Below are positions 45,757 to 58,100 of a stretch of DNA of 64,000 bases, one piece after another (within the stretch, counting starts at the first letter, position 1; each line of letters begins with the position of its first letter). Below the pieces are notes generated by a model, which saw only the letters and a program-made list of their open reading frames with translations, had not been told where the DNA came from and ran no database searches. Position numbers and translations under genes: made by a program. Origin of the DNA: Xanthostigma xanthostigma (Eukaryota > Arthropoda > Insecta > Raphidioptera > Raphidiidae); assembly GCA_963575645.1 (NCBI GenBank), contig OY754467.1, positions 32,795,108 through 32,859,107 on the forward strand, written 5' to 3'.

Positions 45757-46239
45757 TTTCGTTAATTAATCTTTCATTACTGTAAATAAAATACAAGGCA
45801 GCATGCAACTGGGGGACAATAACCTAAAAACTTTTAATTAAATGAAACAGTAAACACCATTGCATGCATTGCAGAAACGTCAAACCAAAGAAACGTCATT
45901 GTAATATCGACTCCTTTACTCAATGGTTTAAAGCACATACGTGTTAGTTACACTTCTCACAGCTAGGTAGCTGTAACATATGTTATCTATTTTATTTTGA
46001 TGATGTAACACACCATGACACAACTGCAAAGCTCAAACGAAAGCTCGTACGGTTAAAGCATAATAGGCATTAAAACCAGGGCAACCAATGAAACTTGACG
46101 TCTATTTTCGACGTCTAACGTCATGGCGTCGCGCACAAGCTGTCAAAATTTTATTTTATTTATAAATAAAAAATATTTTTAATGTAACATCGATTTATTT
46201 CGTTAAATTGACTTAGGAGAATTTGAAGTTCAGCTAAAA
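45757..46239. promoter_or_regulatory. shared divergent promoter region METTL17 / XPR1
   Basis: The two start codons are 483 bp apart on opposite strands. Near the XPR1 side (46,097-46,132) there is a cluster of ACGTC motifs: GACGTCTATTTTCGACGTC is a near-palindrome, and AACGTCATGGCGTCGCG follows. These resemble CRE/ATF-type half sites (TGACG/CGTCA) and GC-rich proximal elements. A CATACGTGT E-box-like site lies at about 45,937. No TATA box is evident, as expected for housekeeping genes. Which gene each site serves cannot be told. Confidence 0.55.
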
Positions 46240-49200
46240 ATGAAATTTGCTGAACATTTGTCAGCGCACATAACGCCTGAATGGAGAAAACAATATATAA
46301 GTTATGAGGTAAACACCTAATATAGCACAAATATATTTTTTCACCTTTGACATTATAGTTATAAATATAGGTCAGGTGCGCAAAGTACAATTGCAATATG
46401 AAAATATAATCATTTTATTTTTCAGGAAATGAAAGCACTTCTTTATGCAGCTGTAGAACAAGCACCGTCAGCTGAAGTGGTTGAACCGGACATTTTGACA
46501 AGATACTTTGCTAAATTCGACGAACAATTCTTTCATTATTGTGATAAAGAGCTTGCAAAAATAAACACATTTTATTCAGGTAGTTATTTTCTTTTTTTAT
46601 TAAAAAATTTACGATACCGGAAATCGATAAATTTGAACAGAAAAGACCGTTAAACGGCAAAAAAATTAGATTAGCAATGATTACATCATTACAGAATAAA
46701 AAACAGGTCAAAAATAAATTTAGTTTTTTGACCTCCAGTCGTATTTTTTAAATACCAAGAGACAAATCGTAAATAATCGCAGTACTTTAGAAATTATTCT
46801 CAAAAATTCCTTATTTCTTGCAAAATATCGCAGAGAACGAAATTAGAATAATCAGTTATTATAATTTTAAAAAATACAATTTTGATATTTCAGTTTTCCT
46901 GATCTAGGAAAAGTTTTTTAAGTTGAACAGAAAATTCATTTTTCGATTTGTTTATTGTATCCGCTTTTTTTATAATACTATGCATTACGAAAAAGATTAA
47001 TTCAATTCAACGTTTGTTATTGTTACAGAAAAATTAGCTGAAGCAACAAGAAAATACGCGAATCTTCGTAGCGAATTAAGTGAAGCACTCGATGAAGAAT
47101 TCAAAAGCAAAGAGGCTCGCCATGGACGCAATTTACTGCGTAAAAGGAATATTTCAACGCGCAAAATACAAGAGCTCAAACTTGCATTTAGTGAATTTTA
47201 CCTTAGTCTTATTTTGTTACAAAATTATCAGAATCTCAATTTCACGGGATTCAGGAAAATTTTGAAGAAGCACGACAAGGTACCATTTTAAGATTCTTTA
47301 CTTCTTAGTTTTTTTTTTTCATTAAAATAAGCTACCTATTTCAAATACAGTAAAGCCTTTACTTAGTGCTGTTATAAATATTGGTTTCACGAAAAAAGCA
47401 TAGTGCGAGTATTACGTTTATACCGGCGCGATTCTACTTGCGAATAATTAAATCTTCAGTGTTTTTTTTTTTTTATTTTTCAATTCCAATGTTACAAAAA
47501 ATGTAACAAAACAAATAATGACAAATAGCTAAATCATGGAAAGAAAGGGATTGTAGTCTATAATAGACGCTCGACCGTTGATGCCATTTAACTTTCATTA
47601 AAGAGCAGAAAATAATTTATGTGGCCAGTAAAAATGATAAAAATAGAGGTTTATGTATCTAGTGCGTGATGATTAATATTTTACGAATGTGACATGTTAA
47701 AAACGTGCGCCAGTGAGTGTTTTAATAGCGTATTTTCACTTAATTTTCAAAATTTTTGACCGTTCAATTTAAGTTAGTTCACTTCTTATTGTAAGCTGCA
47801 TTTTATTCTCATTAAACTATAATTTACTATTGAAATAGTAGTACGACTACGTTTATTACGCAACTTTACGGTACTGACCGTTAAATGTGTCTGTTTGTCT
47901 GGATGTCTGCACGGGCGTATATAAGGGGGGGTTTAGGGGGTCCGACCCCCCCCCCCATTGAAGCCCCGCGCTAAAAATTTTTAACCACGCGACGCGCGCT
48001 TTTTTAACATTCACATACAAAATTATCAAAATACCTTTAGTTTTAATACAGTTTCAAATGATATTTAACTTTATGCTAGAGTTGCATGTCAATTATTACT
48101 TTTATGTATTAATCTAATACTTCAAAATTAATTTTTTTCGTTACGTCTTCTAGTTTACAAAATTCAAATTCAAAACTCTCCCGCGCGGTTATCTGGGTAA
48201 TGGGCCAATGGCCATCTAGTACGTTGGCCTCCTGCTGCCGATCTTAGCGACAATTGACAGATGTTACGAAATTTGTGATCCAGTGATATTGTGTTGATTC
48301 AATCTGAGTGAAACGTCTCGAAATTAAAAATAAATAATGAAGCGAAAATGTCAGCAATCTCTTTTAGATTTTTTTCCTAAAAAAGACAGACCTGTCCCTG
48401 GAATGTTTCGAGTAACATTTATATAGTTATTCGAATATTTTATTTATTTAATAATTTTGAAAGTATTTCAAGACCACTAAAAACTATTGAATATCTCTGA
48501 AAAACGATAATGAATTTTTTCCATTCAATTTGGAAGGTTTTTTAATCAACTCAAAACAATAACCCAAAAATATGTTGGATATATACCAAAGATGTACCTT
48601 ATATTTCTGGAATATTTCTTGAAAACGCACACGTAATACCATGTTTAAAAAAAATCAGAAGAAAAATTTCTGGAATTTACATGTGATAAGACATACGAAA
48701 CAACCCAGTGATATTCCTATCTCATTTTATAGATTTTGTCTTCAAGTTACTTCATAAATACCATAGATTCCGCTTTTGATCAATTCTGCCGTCACAATGT
48801 CATTTCAGCTCCAATAACTGCTGTAAAGTACTAAAAGTAGTAACATTTTTCCTGAATAAAGTGCAGTGTCGGACCCCCCCACCCACTTACGGAAGCTATA
48901 GCTACGACCGTGGTGTCGGACTCCCCCCCCTTACGGAAGCTATAGCTACGCCCGTGGATGTCTGCATTAGTGATGTAACGAATGTCACTTTTTAGACATT
49001 CGCAAACGCGAATGCGAATATCTGTCGCCGATATTCAGTTCTCAAATTTGGCGTCATTTGTCCAAGATTAAAATTAAAAGGATTTTAAAAGATGGAATTG
49101 AAAGCCGTAATAAGTAATATAAAATGGGAAAACAAAATCAATGAAGGTTTTTTTTCAAAGTATGTAACCTATCGTTTTTTCTTGTTCTTTCAATTTAAAC

Positions 49201-52091
49201 TCTGTAATAAAATGCGCATCCAATATTCTACGCAATCAATTTTACAATAACACACCTGCGTTTCAATTAAACGTGATTGCATGGAGGGTGTTTTACTCAA
49301 CTGAACACAAAGGGTATATTTAAAATAGACTTCGGAATTAAAAGCACTGTGGTCGAAAAATAGAAAAAAAGGCATCGCCGAGAACATAGGTCAAAAGAGA
49401 TTGTATTGCGAAATAGCGATAAAAGATGCTGAATTAAAAGAGCCAATAGCTCTTTTCTAATTAGACTTGAATAAATAATATTTAAAAATAACCAGACTCG
49501 GGCCAATAGCACGCACAAAGACAGGAAGCTACTTTCTTTTATCTTGCATAGAAAGGGCATTTTCAGAACATTGCATCGCTTAATTAGGGAATATGCAGTT
49601 CCGTGTCAATTGTTCTTATGTCGTGTATACTTATTTTATTTCTTTTCTTTGATCAGTTACTGTCAATGGACATTGGTGCAAAATGGCAGAAGGAAAACGT
49701 AGAAAGCTCTCACTTTTATACAAACAAAGACATCGATCGATTAATTCGCGAAACGGAATCGGCCGTAACCCAGGAACTGGAGGGTGGCGATCGACAACGT
49801 GCCATGAAAAGATTGCGTGTACCTCCGCTTGGAGAACAGCAGTCACCTTGGATCACGTTCAAAGTTGGCCTATTCTCCGGTTCACTAATTGTTCTCGTTG
49901 TCGCTGTCATTATCTCCGGTAAGTGAGGATTTTTTTTAACTTCCCGCTTAAAAAAAAAATCATTTTTTTTTTCAAAAAAATCGGGAAGTTATTGTTTTCA
50001 CCCCGATTTTCGAAAATCGAGTTTTCGCCAGATCTCGACTATTTTGGCGATGATGCCGACGTCCGTAGGGCTGTGTGTGTGTGTGTGTGTGTGATGGTGT
50101 GTGTGTGCGTGTGGGGGTGTGTGTGTATGTATGTATGTATGTAAACCTCTTATATATTTTGAACGTAGTGTCCGATTGAAACGCGGTTTGCGGCATCTGA
50201 CGTGACCTTGCTGAACTTAGATTTCCTGAAAATTTAGAATGATTCGGCCCAATAAATTTTGAGAAATCTCAAAAATACAAGTTTCAAAAAAATTTTTAAA
50301 TTTGTTTTTTTGAAATATATTCTAAACTGCTAAACCGATTAATTCCAAAACCTAATCAGCTCTTTTTCTTAAAAAACTGCGTCGATTTCCGCAAACAGCA
50401 TCAAAATCGGTTCATTTGTTCACGAGATAGGTATCGTGAACGAAAAATTCGTTAAAAAGTGTTTTTTTAATTATTTTGTAAAATTCTTATCAGATCGATT
50501 TTTTTTTGTAATAAATTACTTTCTTAGGTTAAAAAAACTGCGTCGATCGCCGCAAACCACATCAAAATCGTTTCTTTTGTTCCCAAGATATCGTAAACGA
50601 AACATTCGTAAGAAAGTGTTTTTTTTTTTGAGCTCGAAGAGCTAAAATTCAAACTTCTTGCGATATTTTATATATTTTTGAGCGTGTTGAACTCGAAAAT
50701 AGCGGGAAGTTTCAGGGATGGCCTGCAGGGTCAAACTCCTTTTCAATTTTTTTTTATTTAATTCTTTCAAATCATTGCAAGTCGATTTTGACGCACTTCC
50801 GGTTATCCGATTGGGTTGAAATTTTGCATACACGTGTAGCTCCAATATGGCGGACGAATTTTGTAAATATTTATGCTCTTATCCAATTCAAAGTCTCTCT
50901 CTCTCTCTCTCTCATAATGTGATTTTAACTTATCTTCGGTAGCAATTTTCCATCGCGGAAGAGACGATTGGCGCATCGTATGTCGTCTTTATCGCGGTCC
51001 ATTGCTGTTCGTCATCTTCATGTTTTTGTGGGGCATCAACGTTTACGGTTGGCGTTCGTCGGGCGTCAACCACGTGCTGATTTTCGAACTCGATCCGCGC
51101 AACCATCTGTCCGAACAACACATAATCGAGATGGCGTCGATATTCGGCGTCATCTGGTCACTGAGCGTACTCGGCTTCTTGAACAGCGCCGCGTTGAGCA
51201 TCCCGCCCTACGTCAGTCCTTTCGTGCTTTACATATTGATGTTTGCGTTCCTGCTCAATCCGACCAAAACATTCAGGCACGAAGCCAGATTCTGGACGCT
51301 CAGGGTTCTGGTAAGTTCGTTATTACGCTACTGCCTCATTTACAAAATTTTCTTGTAAAAATGTGCAGAATAAACTGTTATGAAAAATATTCCGCTGTAA
51401 TAAAAAATCAAAGTTATAGCAGATACTCTTCTGCACATGCGTAGATTTTCTTCGAAAACGTATTAAATGTCCTATACCAAAATTTGGTTTAGATTCACTC
51501 AGTAGTTTGAACGGTATCCTGTTGACAGACGAACAAATGAACAGATTTTTTTTCCACAAAAACTACTTCAAGAAGAAAAAACTCGGGTCGCAGTGCGAAA
51601 CCCTGCCGACAATATAGTGTATTTGCTTTTATAAGCAGTGTGGCTCTATTGTATGAACTTAACTTTGTTTTTGGACAAAATAAAAAAAATTACCCTCTAA
51701 TACACCCCTTAAAATAACATTTTTTTACTTAATTTCAATACTACATACCAATTCAACATCTGTACCAAATTATATACACCCTTCAGTATGTAAATCCATA
51801 TCAGTAAACTTGCGTTTTCATAAAATTTGTAAGTCCGGTCCTGTCGGGCCGATTTTATTTAAATTTTAGCAGCACATTTCAGTAATTACTAAAGGGTTAA
51901 ATTTCAAATTTGAAGTGATTCTGAGAATTTTTTCCGTATTTTTGGGTCCAAAAACATTTTTTAACCCCTAAATACCCCCCTTAAAATGGCCCGATCGGGC
52001 CCATTTTAAATAGGCTTCTTGCGATGATGGATTCCAACATGTGGACCAAATTTCGTTTAAATCGATTAAGTCTGTCGAGAGTTATCGTGGT

Positions 52092-52173
<82 letters not shown>

Positions 52174-55100
52174 TATATAAACATTTCCAAAAATGGTGCC
52201 AAACTTCTTAGAAACATATGAAACGTCGAGAAATTTTGGTCCGACCCCTAGGTCCCGCCATCCGACCGACGCCAATAGTGTAAGTGCCTTATGGCAAATA
52301 CACTAAAAATGCTACAAAATTGTGAAAAATTATGGTCGACTTAAATAACTGCCATATTTCCTACATTTGGAATTAGAATGGTAAAATGAAAAAGTCGCCA
52401 TTTCAATATTGTGAACGTAATATTTGTGACCGATTTTGTTTCAATTTTAGAAGTACAGCGAAACCTGGTTAATTGGGATCTCAAGGGACCAAGACATATG
52501 TACCAATTATTGAGGGTTTCCAATAATCCAGTTTTCCAATTAAGCAGGTTTAAAATTATAGTTGTCTCATTTACAGAGGTCGAAATGAGCCGTTATACCA
52601 TTTTTAGAGGTGGAAATGTTAATAAAAATGCGTATTTTTGGTGATTAATTTGTCTCACTTATACAGGTAATTGAGCTACAGAGTCTCAATTATAGAGGTA
52701 AACATCGAAAAAGTCTTAGAATTCAAATCTCATTTAACCAGGTTCAAAAAGCCCCATTAACAGAGGTAATTTAATGAAAAAGAACCAGGACCTCATTGCA
52801 ACTCTCAATAATAGAGGTTTCTCACTTATCCAGGTCCCACTTAACCAGGTTTCAATGTATTACATTTAACCTGAAGAAGTGAAATTTTGAAATAAGTAAT
52901 TTAGTTAATTTTTGTCTATCTTTTCGAATAAAAGAAGAAAAAAAATCCGATATAACAATAATGTTATTTTTTTCAGGGTCGGGTCTTAATAGCGCCGTTT
53001 TGCTATGTCGGATTCGCAGATTTTTGGGTTGCCGACCAGTTGAATAGCTTAGTACCGGCGTTTCTTGATTTACAATATTTTGTTTGTTTCTATGTTACAA
53101 ATAAGAATTGGAGTGTTCCTGACGGTAAGTAAAAAATGCAAAAACAAAAGTACGTAATCAAAGCTCAAACGTTTGGGTTAAATAAATAAATCTTTAAAAT
53201 CTTGCTACTCTCTGTCGGCTAGTGCAATATTAATCTCGAATCATTGAAACGCTGCATTATTTAAGTCCTTTATCTGCGTCTGTTCTATGAAGCACTTTAT
53301 GCAAGTGTCTCTCTCAAGACTGAAAATCGAAACAAAGAGCAAAATTCATTCGACAGTTACAACATTTATTCATTCGCGCATAGTACCAGTGATACATCGT
53401 GCGAAGAAGTCGTTTTGAATGAATTACTAAGCATCGCACCTTATATAGTCTAAATCAACTTTCAGAGTCATTAAATCGTTGTGTTTTATAATTGTTTCAG
53501 ATGCAAAACAATGCGTCGACAAACTTTACATGCTACGGCCGCTGGTGGCGTGCATCCCGGCCTGGTTCAGATTTGCTCAATGTCTACGTCGATATCGAGA
53601 CACCCGCGAGGCCTTTCCTCATCTCGCCAACGCTGTCAAATATGCCACATCATTCTTTGTCATCATCTCCTCGTCGTTCAATGACTGTGAGTTATCATTT
53701 TTTTCCCTTAACACTTCAAAAGTCAACACCACACTGGGATTCAGCAAATTCCATTTTTTTTAACTCGGGGTTTTTTGAAGATAATTTTTTGAAATCTTTT
53801 AACGAGCCTATGTTCATCCTGAAAGTCCATTCTAAATATTGGTGAAATTTTTTTTAATTCGGATGAGTAGTTTCGAAGATTAACTTCTATATCGAAGCTT
53901 ACTACCTCTTTATAATATTAGTGACAGATTAATCCTTTTGAAAGACACCATAAAGAAACAAGAGCGACAGTTTGAAAATTTCATTTTTGATCCGTAAATG
54001 TTTTTTGCAGTTGAGTTTTTTTTCAATGAATTTATTCGGAACTCATGTAACATGTTACTTATCATTTTAAAATTAAACCAGCATTAAACGGAACGAAGAA
54101 AAAGAAATAATTGGCACAAAATTCTACTTTAAACACCTGACACGGTGTTAATTTTAGCGGTGATTGAAATAGCATATTAAGTTACCAAAATAAACATCGT
54201 GTTTTAAGGTTGACGTAAGTTTTCCAGCTCTCTTCGTTAATTTTATGTAGATACCGCGTTTTATGTTGACAAACAACTAAAGCGTAGACTCCATGCGTGC
54301 GTTGAGCAGCAGCAGAGCGATGCATCAAAGACACGCTAATAAGTAATAAATATAAAAAAGACACGTTAATAAATAAAAAAAAAGACGCGTTGCACTCCGG
54401 GAGTGCCGGCAGAAGTGAAAACTTGTACTTGAATATTAACGTCTTAATTTTTTGCATTTAGAAGCATTGTTTATTTATTTATTGGCAACACTTGTAAATA
54501 AAACGGTTTGTATCATAGATTGCATTTTTATGTACGATATTTCAACGCTAAAATGTCTAACGTTGTATAAAAAATAAAATGGTTTGTATCATAGATTGCA
54601 TTTTTATGTACGATATCTCAACGCTAGATGTCTAGCGTTGCATAAAAAGTATCTGGCAATTACTATCACTTAGAGAGTCTCACCCAGTTCTTACTTTTCC
54701 TGACGCGAGTTTAACATTTTTTACCCATTACAAAAAAAGTGTACAACGCCGCTAAAGAAGTTTTCACTTCAAAAATCGGGTCGCAGTGCCAAACCCTGTC
54801 GACAATGTAATGTATTTGCTAATACAGGCTGCGTGGCTTTATTATGTGAATTTTTGTTTGTTTTTGGACAAAATAAAAAAATTAACCCTTTAATACATGG
54901 CAATGTAGTGCTAAAAGTATACTTTTAGCGTTTAAAGTCATACCAAAAAGCTGGCATTAATGATTATAAAGTCATAAGATATGTCTCCAAAAGTATCACA
55001 AATGATTTATTAGATAACAATTAATATACAGTGATAGATTACATTTTATTTACATTGCATACCGTCCACATTTGAACTTGTATAATTTGGAGTTGAGCCG

Positions 55101-58100
55101 TCAGTTCCAATTTCAATTCCTCGATTGCTCAACATGATTTTTAATTGTGCATATTTCTTACACGGTAAATTGACATTTCTGAATATCTTAAGAGTAGTCA
55201 GTTTTCTAAAATATTTTAAATATTCGATGCCAGTTAAATCTGTTAACAAATTTATTTGCAACTCGATTCTCTCTAATGACTTAAGACTATGGAATATTTC
55301 AAAACTCAACGTTATCAGTCGGTTGTCACTTAGATTAAGTATTTTCAAGTTCGGTAAGTTTGCAATGGCTCCATAATAAATGGTCGCTATTTGGTTATGA
55401 TAAAAATTTAGTGATGTTATTCGTGTAGCGCCTAAGAAAATTCCTGGCTGTAGAGTTTTAATAATATTTCCTTCCAAGTCTATGGCTGCGACGGAGATCA
55501 ATGGAGAAAATGCGCCGTGTTCAATCTTCTCAATCTTGCTATATACCAGAGAAAGTTTAGTTGTTGTATTGAAATTATGGTAATTGAAGAAGGTCGATGT
55601 AATTGTCGGAAAATTACATTCTTTGAAATCTGCGCTTTTTATTTTAAATTGTGGATCGTCCAGAGCTGCCACGAAAGCTTTGTACTCGCTGACGGTTGCA
55701 CCGGTGCACTTTAGCTGACCAGTTAAGTTCTCGTAGGCGCAAGGCGATTGAGCCTCTCCGGTGACTAGATTGGCCACCAATGTGAAGCATATTAACTCTG
55801 CAACGTATCCAATATACATCGTTACGCTGAAAATGAATTTTCATATATAAGTTTTCATATTATTTATTATGAATGAACGAAAAAACAGAAATTAAATATC
55901 GATATATTATGTTTTAACCCTTAACTACTGGCATCCTGTTTTATAACAATAACACTCTTTTAGACCCCACATACAAAAATTAAAATTGTTAATAACTACT
56001 TTCTGATTTATGAATATTTAGAGACAAACCTGATATTTTAATACTTTATCAGCAACTATTACAATTAATAACAATAAAACAAAAATAGCGTCGAAATTTT
56101 TCAAATCAGTCAACCTCTCGAGAAGTTACGGCTGAACAAACACGTTTTTAAGTTTTATAATAATTTTTATACTTTGATAATCGTCTTAAAAAAAATTATA
56201 ATCTACGACGACATTGTTAATAAAAATATTTATCTCAATATATCTATCAATGTATATTTGTTTTAAATCGGATTATATATTTTGAATACCTATATTATAG
56301 AGTGTGTCTAAAAATATCTTTATACTTCTAGTTATTGGTGCAAGATCTATTAATTTTGGGTTGCAGAACGCGTTTTCAAAAAACTTGACAAGATAAGAAA
56401 CTGGTTTTAAGTTGTTAATAAAACTCGAGCTATTAATTACTGAACCTGAGTAGAGTTTTAAATTAATTTTATTTTCGTTTTGATAATATTAAATATTGTA
56501 TATTTCAAATTAACCTTGTCGTGAGCGCAATATAAAAATTATAATGCTTATATTTTTAAATTTGATAAACAAGATAAATAACTAATGCGAATTTAAAATA
56601 GATATGATAAAACTTTTCCCATAGATAAAAATAAATATAGTTTAAAAAAAACTAAAAAACACGCTTCATATCGAACTAAAAAGTAAAAAATATTTTTTTA
56701 AATAAGTATTATTGTGAAAAAAGCGTGGGGCGCTTTGTTCCACATTTTCGTACATCGAGCGCCCCACGCTTTTTTCACAATAATACCTACTTGTATTTTT
56801 TATTCATTATTGTTTTAAGCTTATTTAAAAAAAATATTTTTGACTATTTAGTTCGATATAAAGCGTTTTTTTAGTTTTTTTTTTAAACTATATTTATTTT
56901 CCACTTTTTAGTTCGATTTATTGTCAAAAATTTGCCGAAAAAAAACAATTTTTATTCGGTGTGGACGGGATTAGAACCCACGACCCGTGATTCCGAGAGT
57001 TGACGTCAGCGAAGACCCGAGCCTTAGACCGCACGGCTAGCCAGTGTACTTACAGTGCTGGCATATTATACCACTATATAAACCATTTGCTGTACTCCAA
57101 ACGAGTTTACAAACATACATACTTACATACATACATACAAACTTACAAGTGAAACTAATATAAAGCGTGTAAAAATTAATCAAATCTTTGATTAACGTCT
57201 AATTAGAACTTCAATAAATAAAATTATCGACCAATTTTTCAGACAAATATATTAATAAAAAAAATATAAAAATTAATACAACGTATATAACGTTTCGGTC
57301 CGGATTTGGAGCTTCTTCAGAACTGATCAAAAAAATATAAAAATTAATTAATAATTAGTTTCTAATTGTTTTTTGAAAAAAAATCGCTTTAAGTTTTTAA
57401 TTCTCAAATATTGAAAAAATAATAACAAACGTTAGGTATAATGCTAAAATCTTTGATTAACGTCTGATTAGAACTCTTCAATAAATATTTTATGTTAATA
57501 TATTTGTCTGAAAAATTGGTCGATAATTTTAATTATAGATAAAAATTAATGTTTATAATTAATTGAAAACTCACTATTGACAACTTAAATTTATTTGAAA
57601 AAGATTGTCAGATTTAATCTTTTTGTCAGTTTCAAAAGATTGATTATAGGTTTAGATTCCTAAACATTATCAACTATGAATTCCTTAGATATTTGAAAAA
57701 TTGTTGCGAACCCCCATTAAAGTAAAGACAGTGTAATAAAAATAATATAGTTTTTTGTCAAAGGTCACAAATTTGAAAATATTCATATATTGCGGTTGTT
57801 GATTCCTTTTTTCGCAATAAAAACACTTAAGTGCCTTCCTTCAAACCTCTAATCGGTAGAAAAGAATGTGTGAAAAAGTTTATTAGCTCTAGACTATGAC
57901 ATTACCGTAACTAGTTACTGTTGAACCCTTGTATAATGAAAAGGTCCAATGCTATTTTACTGTAATAAAACGATATTGTTTTTATAGCCGAACATCAGAC
58001 GGCTTCTGATAATCCGTTCTTCTACATCTGGCTCATATCGTCAATAATAAGCTCGTGCTACTCGTACGCTTGGGACATAAAGCTCGACTGGGGTCTGTTC

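Noticed and set aside
47347-47880. Possible Tigger end CAGTAAAGCCTTTACTTAG in XPR1 intron 3
   Set aside because: No matching right end could be found before the hAT element at 47,910.
49972-50196. Thr-His repeat and Cys-Val repeat ORFs
   Set aside because: They are translations of the GT microsatellite in XPR1 intron 4.
50968-51444. 158-codon ORF overlapping XPR1 exon 5
   Set aside because: It is a shifted frame of the real exon, runs through the donor site and has no domain.
52024-52275. Tyr-Ile repeat ORFs on both strands
   Set aside because: They are translations of the AT microsatellite.
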